Below, piece by piece: positions 52,149-63,872 of a stretch of 64,000 bases of DNA (position 1 is the stretch's first letter; each line of letters starts with the position of its first letter). Below the pieces are notes generated by a model. The model was not told the origin of the DNA. It was given only the letters and a program-made list of their open reading frames with translations, and did not search any database. The DNA is taken from contig CM070875.1 in the NCBI GenBank assembly GCA_036365515.1, forward strand, positions 103,520,628-103,584,627. Direction: 5' to 3'. Made by a program: the position numbers and the translations under genes. Source of the stretch: Torymus aiolomorphi (taxonomy: Eukaryota; Arthropoda; Insecta; Hymenoptera; Torymidae).

Positions 52149-54420
52149 TCATGATAGGGCGTCCGCGTTGCAATTGCGGGGGCCTGGGCGGTATTCTATC
52201 TCGAACTCGTAGCCGCACAGATCGGCTTTCAATCGATTAAACCGCAAGTCCGGTTTTTTGGTATTATGGAAGTGTTTTAACGGTTCGTGATCCGTTATTA
52301 CTTTGAACTTCCTCCCATATAGAAATGGCCGAAATTGGTCTTCGGCGAAAACTATTGCGAGTAATTCGCGATCGTAGGTAAAGTATCGCAGCTCGGGTCC
52401 TCTAAGACATCGGAAAGCGTATATGCATGCGTGATCTACTTTTATTTTCTCGTCCATTTGGCTTAATATTGCTCCTAGTGCGAAGTCACTGGCGTCCGTA
52501 GTGACAATAAATTCCTTGCTGAGATCGGGTGCTGCAAGGACTGGCTGGCTGCACAGGCACTTCTTTAATTGTTCGAAAGATTTCTGTTCTGCCTCTCCCC
52601 ATACGAAAAGTCGAGGATTTTTCCCGTCTTTTCCTCCTGTCAGCTGTGACAGAGGATAAGCGATCTCGGCAAAGTTTTTGATAAACCTTCTATAGTAGCT
52701 GGCGAGTCCGTAAAATTGTTTTACTTTCCTCTTAGTGGTTGGTGTCCGGAAGTCTCGCACTGCTTCTATTTTCTTGGGGTCTGGTCGTATCTGCCCGTTC
52801 CCCGCGATGTGACCCAAAAAGCTTGCTTCTCTTTGCAGGAATTGGCATTTACTCGGCTCGATGGTTAGATTGGCCTCGTCTAGACGTTTCATCAGTCGTC
52901 TAAACTTCTTGCCATGCTCTTCAAGATCGGAAGCAAAAACTATAATAAATAAACGTATAATTCGACTCCCTGCAACCCGCTTAGGACCAGGTCCATTAAT
53001 GACTGGAAGGTGGCCGGTGCGTTGCGCAATCCCATGCCCATTCGCGTGTATTCGTAATGTCCATAGGGTCCGGCGAAGGCTGTTTTGTGAACATCGGCGG
53101 GGTCCATTGGTATTTGGTAAAATCCGATTTTTAGATCAATGGCCGTAATATACTTGGCCGTCGGTACCGCGTCTATGATAGCTGTTGTCAGCGGGAGTGG
53201 GTAACTATTACCTACTGTTACCTCGTTTAATTGACGGAAGTCCGTTACCATGCGCCATCTTTTTTCGCCTTCTTTCCCGCTCTTCTTTGGTACCACCCAC
53301 ATCATGGACGAATACGGGCTATCCGATGGTCTTATAATACCTTCATCTAAATATTTATTTATTTGCCGCTGCATTTCTTCTTTTATTGCGGGTGGGTGGA
53401 GATGCCTCTTAACCCGGATTGGAGTGTCTGTGGTGGTTATTAATTTATATATTACTAGGTGCGTCGCTCTTAACTTCTCCCCTGGGAGTCCAAAAAGGTG
53501 TGGCCTTTCGTTTATTAGATCCTTGATGTGTTCTATTTCTTCTTTATTCAATCCCTTCAGCGTATCTGGGTCTAATTCCTGAAGTATTTTTGCAGTTCGA
53601 TAATTGTCCTTGTCCTTAAATACACGTAAAATATTAACGCGCTCGAGTTCATTGGCTTCAAATCCATTATTAATATCTTCGTCGAAAATATCATCCTTTT
53701 CCCGCATTATTTCGCAGGGTTCTAATTCGACTAGAGGCGGCGAGAGCGCCACAGGCTCGTCACCTGTATTATAGCAAAGCGCGTATGCTTTGCCGTCCTT
53801 ATTTTCTGCCACAAAATTGCCGAATAGCAGACCTGTACCCAGATCCTGTAATGGAAAAAAACCAACCTTTGCCTCAGTATTTCGAACTCTCGCGTATATG
53901 ACTTGTCTCGTGTGTGGCGGGATTATGAACTGCTCATCGCTTTCGAAGGGTATTACTATCCGTCCGACTTCCAGACGCTTATTAGCTGCATTGATTTTCG
54001 CCTCGTATTTAGTTAGCATATCCCAGCCTAACAGTCCATCCGTATCGATGGGAAAATCCTCGGGTACTACATGGGCCTCACATGAAAAGCCGTTTATTTC
54101 TACCATGACGCTCCCTAGCGTCTCGCATTCTCCGGGCGTAACGCCGCTTATTGACACCACGCATTTCTTATCTATCGTCACATTTTTGTTGACTTTATTT
54201 TCCTTAACCAGTGACACATCCGCTCCTGTGTCTGTGTAAAATCGGCCGCGATTCCGCTCTAGCTGCGGGCTTCTTAAATTCACTATAGGCGGCCTCCGTC
54301 CTGCCTGGGCAAACCTTATCTTATACTTAGGTTTAATTTTTATTGCCGTCGCTTCTAGTTGCTCGGTCCGGCAGGACTCTGGTGCCGACCATCTTGGGAG
54401 TTTAAGTGAGCCGTATTGCT
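52149..54420 (-). pseudogene. Gypsy-2 protease, RT and RNase H; RT active site deleted
   Basis: The protease has FYTDTGADVSLV (DTG, about 54235) and LLGWDML. The RT has KKSGKEGEKRWRMVTDFRQL, ITAIDLKIGFYQIP and AGPYGHYEYTRMGMGLRNAP, then VELYVYLL and a stop at 52940-52942: a short deletion removes the two Asp of YxDD and shifts the frame. Reading resumes as VFASDLEEHGKKFRRL with the thumb and RNase H (FIVTTDASDFALGAIL, DRELLAIVFAEDQF, VITDHEPL). The frame ends at TGA 52149-52151 directly after NADALS, where an Arg is usual. Confidence 0.88.
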
Positions 54421-54553
54421 TCCCGACTCTTGGCTGTTACTTGTGTGATCTCTATCCCCACGGTATTCGTTTTTATCCCGGCGTCTGTTATGTTGTTGGT
54501 TCCGATCGTTCCAACTTCTGGGGTTATGTTGTCTGTAGCGATTCTCTCGGCCG

Positions 54554-55992
54554 TTATTGAACCACCTCCAGCACTCTCCTCTGGCTTATTACTTTGATCT
54601 CTGCTAGGACGTGGTCAGCGCCGCCGCGGTATTTATACCGGTCTGCTATGAATTCGAGCGCTCGCTCGACGGAGGTGTGTTGGCTGGCATCATTAATAAA
54701 GTTCTTTTGCACCTTACCCTTTAACTTATAGCTGAAAGCATTAAGTATTGCTTGTTTGGCCAATTCTCCATACTTCTTAAGGACCCCTCTGACTGAATTA
54801 CAGAAATATGCGGCACTGACGGGATTACCATCGTAATGAGGCAATTGGTTCACTGCATGTCGTATGCTGGTCTCCATTCCTGGATATCCGGGTCTTGCCG
54901 GGCCTGTCTGCTCTTGTGCTTGATAGGGCCACTCCGCCGGAAGATATCTTTGCGGACTCCCATATAGACCCCTGTACCGGTCTGTATTCACTTCATCTCC
55001 CCGTAGCGGACTCCCGAAGTCCATGCATGCTCTGTATTCGGGCTCTGATTTGGTGCATTCCTGAACCCTCGCTCACTGTCTCGCTGGGAGTCTCTGTTCC
55101 GGTGTGCGATAGGGTTCCGCCGCTGGTAAATGCCTTTGTCTGCTACCGTACTGTTTCATGTATAGTTCCGCGTTCGCCTCTTTTCCTTTCTGTGGACTCC
55201 TGAAGTCCCCGCGAGCTTCGTCTTCGAGTTCTTGCCTGATGTATTCCTGACCCCTACTGCAAGGGCTTTCCAGGTTGGGTTCAAAGTATACCGGATTTTG
55301 CGGGTGAGAACGGGTAGTTGATGGCCCTTCCTCTCTCTTTTGAGAACTGAATCGGCGATCCCTGGGGGACTCCCATCGATGCTCGTATTGGCCATTCCAA
55401 TCCGGGACTCTCGGTGTATGTTTCCGGTCCTCCAGTGGCCCCTCATATTCCTCATGATTTCCAAAAGGGCGGCAACCTTTGCCTCGTTTTGGGCCTTGCC
55501 CCTAATGTGACTGTGACCCCTGGGCTTTGATCGTCTTCCTTTGTCGTGAGGTCTTCACCCCCTGGGTTCGACGTCGTCTTGGCCAAGGACGCGCGGTAAT
55601 GTCACTGATGAATTCTTTATCTCTTCTTCTTTTTTTTGGTATAGCGTGTATATGTAACGGCCCGTTTGTTCGGCGATTTCCTTCTCGTCTTCGCTGAGCT
55701 CGTTGAATCCTCTGGCGCGGAGGTCTTCGAAACTCTTCAGTGCTGATTCTAGTACATCCACATACGGGTGTTGGATTGCCAGCTCTGCTGCGGTCAGGGC
55801 TGCCTGGAGGTCGCTGGTTACTTTGTCCTCCTTTTTTATGCCTACCCGACCCCATGCTCCTAGTGTCCTTATGGATTCGCGTGACTCGTGGCGGCTGAGT
55901 GCTGCCACTTCATCCTGTTGTGGCCATGAATAATCCGGGCCTTTATCGTCTCCGGCGTTGCTCTTATTCTTATCTTTCCCGAAATTGAACAT
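54554..55992 (-). pseudogene. Gypsy-2 gag, broken
   Basis: The ATG at 55990-55992 opens MFNFGKDKNKSNAGDDKGPD and a helical N-terminal region (LESALKSFEDLRARGFNELS) that stays open to 55555. After shifts, a capsid-like segment is readable at 55024-54554: VNQLPHYDGNPVSAAYFCNS, LKGKVQKNFINDASQ and VERALEFIADRYKYRGGADH. At least three frameshifts or stops separate it from the protease. I did not find a clear zinc knuckle. Confidence 0.78.
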
Positions 55993-56127
55993 ATTGCTAG
56001 TATGTATCCTACTCGTATCTTTAAAATTCTCTAACTACTACTCTGACGTTTCGGCAGGCCGAATACTCTCACGAATTGAAGTTTCGGCGAACGCTATTAA
56101 TAGCGTTCTTAATTAATTCTAGGGAAA

Positions 56128-56325
56128 AAAATCGACCGTCGTTGGCAACTAGTCTAAGGAAAAGGAAAAATCGGCGGTCGTTGACAACGGGCCTCAAGGA
56201 AAAGAGAAAAAGAATCGACCGTCGTTGGCAACTGGTCTAAGGAAAAGGAAAAATCGGCCGTCGTTAACAACTGGCCTCAAGGAAAAGAGAAAAAGAATCG
56301 ACAGTCGTTGGCATCTTGTCTAAGG
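56128..56325 (-). repeat. Gypsy-2 leader repeats
   Basis: Five copies of ATCGRCNGTCGTTGRCAAC alternate with AAGGAAAAGG and CTCAAGGAAAAGAG spacers, a dimer period of about 88 bp. They lie between the gag start and the 5' LTR. Confidence 0.8.
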
Positions 56326-56845
56326 ACGTCGCTATGCAGCGGCGCAGGGCAGGAGTAGATTAAGGTGTGAGAGGAATTTATTTAACAGTGAAAGGAGAAG
56401 CAATTATTTGTTACACTTGGCTACTGTTATTTCTTCACGCACTATGCAAGTTATTTATGCACGGAGATAATCGATCTTTACCTTTGTCTTATTGCTATGA
56501 AAATATGTTCATTTAACGATATATTGTACCACGATGTATATATTTTTGAAAGAAAAAAACTACTTACGACGTTTAATCAATAAAAGTTAGCACGCTTGTA
56601 ATTTGGTTATGCGCAGCCTTTTATAAAATTCCCCCGGAGTCAGAAATATGTAAAATTTCGGATAATTTAATTTTTACTTACTGGAAGCTGAACTCGACGA
56701 TCAAGAAGATGGCTGGTCTCATCCTGGCTTCCTTCCTTCCTGTCCTTCCTGTTTGTTAGTAGTTGGAGTGATTGAAAATACGCGGTTCGCGATTTAAAAG
56801 TGACTAATTATTTCGTAACGGAAACCCCACACCTAGCACCAGAAA

Positions 56846-57446
56846 TGTTACGTGTGAAGGGGTTCTTTAGTTCCTCGCTCTGGGTTATGCACCCGGAGAG
56901 GTTGATTTTACGTGAAATTAGAAGTCGAGAAGACAGAGAGTATAATTAACTTGTGGTATTTATTCAATACCCAAAATGCGCGAGAGAGAGGTATCCTAAC
57001 TGGTTGTAAGTGTATGAGTGCGCGGCGCGGATCAGTCGTCGTGATCGTGGCTTCCTCGTGGATTGATGGCTGAAGACTCCGTTGTCGTCCTATCTCGTTC
57101 TGGAGTCGTCGTGTCGTCTATACCTCTTTCATAGGTTCCTCGTGGCTAGTAGGAGTAGAGTCGTGTAGAGAGCCAAGTAGAGCCGGGATGCGCCGCTTTT
57201 TATACTCGCGATGCAGTGTCTCCCACTGTCCTAATTAATCATGGGTGGAGATCGGCTGCACGTGGAGCTTCGTTCTTCCCCTAGTGCCGATTTCGCAGTT
57301 TCAGCTGCTTTGATCGATTTGACCGACTCCGATTTTCTCGTGCCATAGTCGCGGCGCAGTGCCGGATGTTCTCGACACCTCGAATGTTGAATCGCAGCTT
57401 TATTTGTACGACCGAACACGCGTGTGGAATGCTTCCACACGTAACA
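56846..57446 (-). repeat. Gypsy-2 5' LTR
   Basis: A 601-bp unit with inverted ends TGTTACGTGTG and CACACGTAACA. On the minus strand it is followed, four bases on, by TGGTGCTAGGTGTGGGG, a PBS-like sequence starting TGG. It adjoins the non-LTR element seven bases beyond its ORF2 stop. Confidence 0.85.
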
Positions 57447-57453
57447 AGATTAA

Positions 57454-60133
57454 TTAACAATATTCTTGTATCCAATTTTTAAGCTTTTCTTTGGTGGAGA
57501 TTTTTGTTTGATCTAAAGTCTTCATGTCATTCGGTAGACTGTTATAAATTTTAATTGAAGTAACATAACTACTTTTTTCGCTAACAGTTTTACTTCTTTT
57601 AGGTATAGCAATGCTTTTTTTCCTTCTCTTACTATTGGAGTTCAAGTAAAGTTCTTTTAGTGTACTATAGTTAAAATCTAGGGATGTATATGCAAATAAC
57701 TGCTGTAGGTTCGTCGGGTTATTTTGTATGAATCTGTTTTTGCTAATTATTTTGATTAATCTATATTGCACTCTTCGAAACACGTCTGAGCTGTTATTAT
57801 ATGCTCCTCCTCATGCGATTATTTCATAATTAATAATGCTATGAAATAGCGCAAAATAGATTATTCTCATTGTATCAGTCTGCATATATTTCGCCATTTT
57901 GTAAAAAAACAAAAATCAAGTATTTAGTTTTCTTTACAATATATTGAGTGTGACTGTCCCATTTTAAGTTGAAATAAAAAATTATACCTAAATATTTACA
58001 TTCTTCAACTCTCTTTAATATATAATTTTTTATTCTTATATCAATATCTTTTGGAATCTTCTATCACAGTAATTACCGAACGTGATGTGAACAGTTTTGT
58101 TTTACATTTAGAGACAATCTATTTAGAGCCAACCAGTCATCAATTTTATCTAAATAGCCATTCATTTTAAACTCAACGTCTTTCGAAGTTTTTCCTTCTG
58201 CTAATACAGCAGTATCATCGGCATATGAATATGTTGTGCCATCTGGCATCATAGTTAAAAGATCGTTGACATATAAAATGAATAAAAGTGGGCCTAAAAT
58301 TGTACCCTGAGGTACACCTGATTTTACATTTGGGCGATCACTTTCATGTTGGTCAATCCTCACCTTCTGATATCTGTTTTGTAGACAATTTTCCAAAAGT
58401 TTATAGGCATTGCCTCTAATTCCGTAGTTATAAAGTTTTTTTATTAGTATGGTGTGATCAGTATCAAAAGCTTTGGCAAGATCCAATGAGGTGATCGCTA
58501 TAGGCTTGCTTTTGTCTAGGTTTTCATATATCTTGTTTGTTATCATACTTAAAACATCTTTAGTGCCCCTGTTTTTTACAAAACCAAATTGTTTACTGGA
58601 TAATATTCTATGTTTGCAAATAAAATCATAAATTCTATTGTAAATTAATCTTTCCAAGATCTTAGCCAAATTTGAGATTAAAGATATTGGTCTATAGTTA
58701 GCAATATCCACTTTGCTACCAGATTTATAGATTGGCACAATTTCTGAAATCTTAAGAGCATCAGGCCATATAGATTGTTCGATGCATTGATTATAAATAT
58801 AAGCTAGAGTGTCAGATATCAAAATGTATATTGTCTTAATAGTTTTTGCATGTATAGTGTCTACACCTCCATTTTTGTTTTTCATATTTTCAATAATTGT
58901 TTGTACTTCCAATGCATAAGTCGGTCTTAAAAATATAGAATTTTTATTTCTAGGAGGTAAACTTATATTTTTGTTTCTAGTTATTTTAATACTATTATCC
59001 AATTTTTCACCAATATTACATAATAATTATTCATATAATTAGCTATATCATTAGGTTCAGTCAATATTTCATTATTTTCTTTTGTCATTTTGTTAATATT
59101 ATTGTTATTGCTTTTTCTTTTTTCCCAATCTTAGAATTTATTATTTTCCATAAATGGCTAGCATTATTTATATTGGCTTTAATCCTATGTTTCTCATAAT
59201 TGATTTTAGCATTTTTTATAACTTTATTTAATATTTTTACATAGTTTTTATGTTTCTTTTATTTGATTGTTATTTGGTTCTTTCTCATTTTGTTGTAAAG
59301 GTATTCTTTGTTTTTATACGATTTCATAATTGCTGTTGTAATCCAACCTGATCTAGGAAAGAGATTTTTTTTATGAATATTTTGTCTTGCTATACCAGTG
59401 GCTTTATCCTGACATTCTTTAATTTTATTTATTAACACATTCATAGCAAGGTTTGGATCCTTAATTGTTTTAATACTTTGCTAGTCTATGTAAGTGATAT
59501 AGCACTTACCATTAAATAGTTTTTGGTGATTGTAAGTTATATTATTGACTGACTCCTTGTTATATTGAGGTTTTTCAACTTAAATAAACAAGGGATAGTG
59601 ATCTCGTGTTGGTATACTTAGTTTATAGGTTTTAGTATTAATATTTTCTGTTTTTATAAACATGTTATCAATACAAGTTCCATTACTACTTTTGTGATTT
59701 TCGTGTGGTCTCGTTATTCCAATAAAACCAGGGAAATATCCATTTCCAAGTTAATTGTTTAAAAATTCTTCACTTATATTATTACATTTTAAAATATCAA
59801 TGTTAAAATCTCCTATAATTAAATGGTTTTTCGAATTTCTTTTTAGACTTAGTAACGTTTTCAAATTTCAAATAAATTCTGTACAGGGCAGATCGTGACA
59901 TCTGTATAAAGCTGATATTTCAATATTGCTGTTATTATTTAGTTTTATTATTGTGTGTAAAATTTTAAGCCTACCTATTTCAATTACTTGCGATTTATAA
60001 TTTACTTTTTTCTTGATGTAAACAACTACCCCATCATTTTGATTTATTTTGCTATGATTTTATAGTATTTCATAACCAGATAATCTGAAATATCTGTGGT
60101 GCGCAAGGTTCCACGATTCCGAACATACAATTA
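57454..60133 (-). pseudogene. Non-LTR retrotransposon ORF2: endonuclease, RT, C-terminus
   Basis: Minus strand of a Jockey/CR1-like element that would nick DNA and prime on it. The endonuclease part includes VVVYIKKKVNYKSQVIEIGR (about 60000), HLIIGDFNID (about 59810) and RDHYPLFI (about 59600). The RT has NYRPISLISNLAKILERLIY, QFGFVKNRGTKD, ITSLDLAKAFDTDH (one residue short of FDTVDH), GVPQGTILGPLLFILYVNDL and YSYADDTAVLAEG (about 58220). The C-terminus ends IYNSLPNDMKTLDQ and WIQEYC at TAA 57454-57456. Frameshifts lie near 59500, 59015 and 58070. The upstream part continues beyond the nested Tc1/mariner-type element. Confidence 0.85.
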
Positions 60134-60890
60134 TACAGCGTGTCCAAAAAGTCTGGAAACACCCAAATAATTTCTCAGCTGAATTACTATTGGAAAATGT
60201 TAAGGTCGCCTTTGTAGTAATTTTTTACGAGGAATCCAATGGTGACCTTGGATTCGACCTTGGACCTCATTTTTGAGGTTATTTCAAGGTCAACCTCATT
60301 TTTTTAAATGGTAACCCCTATTTTTTATAGCGGAATCTGAAAGAGCGGAAAATTTTACGTCCGGATATGTATTAAGGTATGAGGTTGAGGTTACCCCCAG
60401 AGGTCAAATTGAGGTCAAAGTATGATTTCTTAAAAATTTCGCGAGTTCAGTGGTAAAACAAAACAAACAAAGGTAAGGTTTGGTAAGTTCGAACGAAGAC
60501 TTGAAGGTGACCTCTGATTCGACCTTGAACCTCATTTTGAGCCTCATTTTTGAGGTTATTTCGAGGTCAACCTTATTTTTTTAAATGGTAACCCCTATTT
60601 TTTTAGCGGAATCGGAAAGAGTGTGAAACTTTACGTCCAAACATGTACTCAGAACATAGTTCAAGAAGGACCTTGACGTTCATTTGAAGGTCATTTGAAC
60701 TTAATGACGGTCTGATCTTGTGTAAACTTTTTATCACACTGAGCGAGGTTAATTCTTTAGTAGTTTACAACGAGAAATCTAATGGTGACCTTGACATTGT
60801 CCTTAAAAGTCATGTCAAGTTCAATTTTTTTACATTTAGCGTTACCCAGGAACAACGACGTGGACGTAGTAAAATCTGTTCCCTTTGGGG

Positions 60891-61083
60891 TGCTTGATTT
60901 ACGTGAGTCCCCTTGCCTCTCACGATGGGGTGCTTGATTTACGTGAGTTCCCTTGCCTCTCACGATGGGGCGCTTGATTTACGTGAGTCCCCTTGCCTCT
61001 CACGATGGGGTGCTTGATTTACGTGAGTCCCCTTGCCTCTCACGATGGGGCGCTTGATTTACGTGAGTCCCCTTGCCTCTCAC
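60891..61083 (-). repeat. 40-bp tandem repeat, five copies
   Basis: The unit starts TGCTTGATTTACGTGAGTCC and continues CCTTGCCTCTCACGATGGGG; starts are at 60891, 60931, 60971, 61011 and 61051. Its complement contains GTGAGAGGCAAGGGGACTCA, nearly the core of the 46-bp repeat at 20163-20333. It lies within the interruption in the left arm. Confidence 0.92.
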
Positions 61084-61110
61084 ATTTGATTTTTTAAACA
61101 GTATAACATC

Positions 61111-62187
61111 TTATTTCAAGTGCTCGAACTGTTCTCCATTCATTTCTTGACAGTAACCTAATCGATGATAGAAAGCACCAACAGCATTTTCAATCATTTC
61201 AGTAGGAATGAGAGCTGATTCATCAATGATCCTTTCACGTAATTCATCTAAGTTTAAGGGTTTTGTTTTGAATACACGATCCTTCAGATAACCCCAATAG
61301 AAATAATCTAGAGGCGTTAAATCGGGGGACCTAGCTGGCCATTCAATTGCACCTCTTCGTCCTATCCATCGATTAATGAATACTGTATCTAAGTATGTGC
61401 GAACGTTTCGTGCATAATGAGCTGCTGCACCGTCCTGTTGATACCATGTGTTATTAAAGTCCTCTCCAGCTATTTCTCTTATAGCAGGAACAATTTGATT
61501 CCGCAACATAGTTTCATACTTTTCTGCATTTAAATTGCCATCAATAAAAAATGGTCCTATAATCCTATTATTTAATATTCCAGCCCAGACATTTAATTTT
61601 TGTGGATATTGTGACTTGGCTTCTCTTGCCCAATGAGGGTTTTCAACTGCCCAATATCTACAGTTATGCCTATTTACGCTTGAGTCAAGTTGAAATGTAG
61701 CTTCATCTGAGAACTGGATATTTGATGGAAAATTTGGATTTTGTACGATGCGTGCCATCATATCATCACAGAATTCAACGCGACGATCGAAATCATCTTC
61801 ATTTAACTTGTGTATTAGCGTTACTTTAAATGGATGGAACTTCTCTCTCTTTAGTATGTTATGAATAGATGATTTACTTATTTCGTGCACTTGAGCAGCT
61901 CTACGAACGGAAGTATGCGGATCTTCGGTGAATGTTAACACAACATCTAAAGATTTCTCTTCGTTGCCTGCTGACATTGGTCTGCCTGATCGAGGTAAAT
62001 CGCTGATAGTGCCGGTATTTTCAAACCTTCTAACAGTTTTTTGAACTGTTGAAAATGATAGTGGAGTTCCACCAACCCTAAATGAAGCATTAAAAATATC
62101 TCTTACGGCCCTATAAGATCGCTGCATGTGTCCCCAACCTCTCATCATGAGAATCGTTATTCTTTCTCTATCAGTGAGTTTGTTCAT
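61111..62187 (-). CDS. Tc1/mariner-type transposase, intact, 358 aa
   Basis: An uninterrupted ATG-started frame. The N-terminal half has a helix-turn-helix (SYRAVRDIFNASF), LPRSGRPMSAGNE as the GRPR-like linker, and a second DNA-binding segment (TSVRRAAQVHEISKSSIHNI). The catalytic half has IQFSDEATFQLD (first Asp), YQQDGAAAHYARN (second Asp) and WPARSPDLTPLDYFYWG (third Asp), 36 residues between the last two. It would bind the element ends, cut and reinsert at TA. With intact frame and ends, this is the most likely active transposon in the window. The last 43 or so codons are duplicated, inverted and decayed at 62398-62525. Confidence 0.93.
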   Translation of the reverse strand: MNKLTDRERITILMMRGWGHMQRSYRAVRDIFNASFRVGGTPLSFSTVQKTVRRFENTGTISDLPRSGRPMSAGNEEKSLDVVLTFTEDPHTSVRRAAQVHEISKSSIHNILKREKFHPFKVTLIHKLNEDDFDRRVEFCDDMMARIVQNPNFPSNIQFSDEATFQLDSSVNRHNCRYWAVENPHWAREAKSQYPQKLNVWAGILNNRIIGPFFIDGNLNAEKYETMLRNQIVPAIREIAGEDFNNTWYQQDGAAAHYARNVRTYLDTVFINRWIGRRGAIEWPARSPDLTPLDYFYWGYLKDRVFKTKPLNLDELRERIIDESALIPTEMIENAVGAFYHRLGYCQEMNGEQFEHLK

Positions 62188-62397
62188 TTTTATTACTCTT
62201 CGTAGTAGACCTTATCCAAAAATACTTTTTGAGTTGAAAATAAAAAGAACTTTTAATTTTCAAAAAATATGTTTGAAAGATGACCAACCCTTTTCTGTGG
62301 TGGTTATGGAATGAATAATAGTTTATTATCACTCTAACCATACGAAAAATAACAAGTAACAATGTTCAATATTTAAACGCTTCAAAAAATTTTACAA

Positions 62398-62525
62398 TGA
62401 ATCAGCTCTCATTCCTACTGAAATGATCAAAAATACTGTTGGTGTTTTCGATCATCGATTAGGTTACTATCAAAAAGTGGATGGAAAATAATTCGAGCAC
62501 TTGAAATAAGATGTTAGACTGTTTA
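62398..62525 (+). pseudogene. Inverted copy of the transposase 3' end
   Basis: The plus strand encodes SALIPTEMIKNTVGVFDHRL, GYYQKVDG, a stop, and FEHLK, a diverged version of the last 43 residues of the transposase on the other strand. It is part of the right inverted arm. Confidence 0.85.
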
Positions 62526-63132
62526 AAAAAATTAAAAAGTTTACACAAGATCAGACCGTCATTAAGTTTAAATGACCTTCAAATGAACGTCAAGGTCCTT
62601 CTTGAACTATGTTCTGAGTACATGTTTGGACGTAAAGTTTCACACTCTTTCCGATTCCGCTAAAAAAATAGGGGTTACCATTTAAAAAAATGAGGTTGAC
62701 CTCGAAATAACCTCAAAAATGAGGCTCAAAATGAGGTTCAAGGTCGAATCAGAGGTCACCTTCAAGTCTTCGTTCGAACTTACCAAACCTTACCTTTGTT
62801 TGTTTTGTTTTACCACTGAACTCGCGAAATTTTTAAGAAATCATACTTTGACCTCAATTTGACCTCTGGGGGCAACCTCAACCTCATACCTTAATACATA
62901 TCCGGACGTAAAATTTTCCGCTCTTTCAGATTCCGCTATAAAAAATAGGGGTTACCATTTAAAAAAATGAGGTTGACCTTGAAATAACCTCAAAAATGAG
63001 GTCCAAGGTCGAATCCAAGGTCACCATTGGATTCCTCGTAAAAAATTACTACAAAGGCGACCTTAACATTTTCCAATAGTAATTCAGCTGAGAAATTATT
63101 TGGGTGTTTCCAGACTTTTTGGACACGCTGTA

Positions 63133-63420
63133 TATGGTTTTATCTTCAGACTCTTAACTAAAATTTGTAACTTATCAAAATTTGCATTTAAACTTCTAAT
63201 ATTAACATACATTATACAATTAGTTTTAATATCTATTTTATTGCTAAGAGTTTGTAAATCATGAAACGAAACTTTTCTGTTTATAACTTCTTGTTCAATT
63301 TCAGCTAGTAGTTCCATCTGTTGAGCCATTGTAGTATCTTATTCTTTGTTGCTGTCAGTATTAATAACTGTAGTTTCTTCCATATCATTGGTAGGTGAGT
63401 CATTGTCTGGTTAATGGATC
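63133..63420 (-). pseudogene. Non-LTR ORF2 N-terminal part
   Basis: The minus strand reads MAQQMELLAEIEQEVINRKV, then NCIMYVNIRSLNANFDKLQI, the typical start of the apurinic-type endonuclease domain. The open frame above it (MEETTVINTDSNKE) is separated by a TAA near 63340. The frame is cut at the TA of element B after SLKIKPY and resumes at 60133. Confidence 0.8.
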
Positions 63421-63508
63421 ATACGGGTAGTCAAATTTTTTGATCGTTGTTTTTGTGTAGAAGTTGGATGGTGGACTGAAGAGGTTCAAATAAGTAACGT
63501 TTCATGTG

Positions 63509-63838
63509 GAGAAATGAAATGGTTTTATTGAAGTGCCGTAGTGCCTCTTGGCGTACAGGTGTTGCTTCTCTCTCTCTCTGGCTGTCGCGCGTGAACGGCT
63601 ACTGCCGGCAGGCGTTGCGAAGTGCTGCCGGGGTGCCTGGTAGAGAGAGGGGTGGTAAGAGGGCCACGTGGAGAGCGAAGTAGTGGGGCGCTCCCTAGCG
63701 GGCTCGCCTATTTGAGCATCGAGCTCGAGCATGCTTGCCTTCGGTCGAGCTCGAGCGTGCTTTCCTTAAGTCGAGCTCGAGCGTGCTCGTCTTGGGTCGA
63801 GCTCGAGCAAGCTCGCCTTTGGCAATGAATCCTCAACA
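63509..63838 (-). repeat. BEL/Pao 3' LTR
   Basis: A 330-bp unit reading TGTTGAGGATTCATTGCC at its minus-strand start and TTTCTCCACA at its end, directly after a purine-rich GAAGGTGGGCGGAA (63839-63852) and 34 bases after a BEL/Pao pol stop. It contains AATAAA (minus strand, about 63523) and a four-copy tandem of about 26 bp with TCGAGCTCGAGC at 63724-63825. Confidence 0.75.
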
Positions 63839-63872
63839 TTCCGCCCACCTTCGCCAAACTGGCGAACAGTTC

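Larger units (their letters stand above)
47880..57446 (-). mobile_element. Gypsy-2: decayed 412-like LTR retrotransposon, 3' LTR missing
   Basis: Minus strand: LTR 56846-57446, leader, gag, protease-RT-RNase H, a long spacer with an OTU-like domain, and integrase. I find no second LTR at the left; the element stops at the numt near 47880. Many in-frame stops and shifts mark it as dead and older than gypsy-1. Pre-integrase sequence and motif order fit the 412/mdg1 group. Confidence 0.88.
60136..63130 (-). mobile_element. Tc1/mariner-type element B with very long inverted ends
   Basis: The ends are CAGCGTGTCCAAAAAGTCTG and its complement, flanked by TA at 60134-60135 and 63131-63132. The right arm (62398-63130, about 733 bp) matches the left end 60136-60737 and then, after a 350-bp interruption, 61083-61215, which is the end of the transposase gene. 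It lies in the endonuclease frame of the non-LTR element: SLKIKPY on one side, VCSESWNL on the other. Confidence 0.92.
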
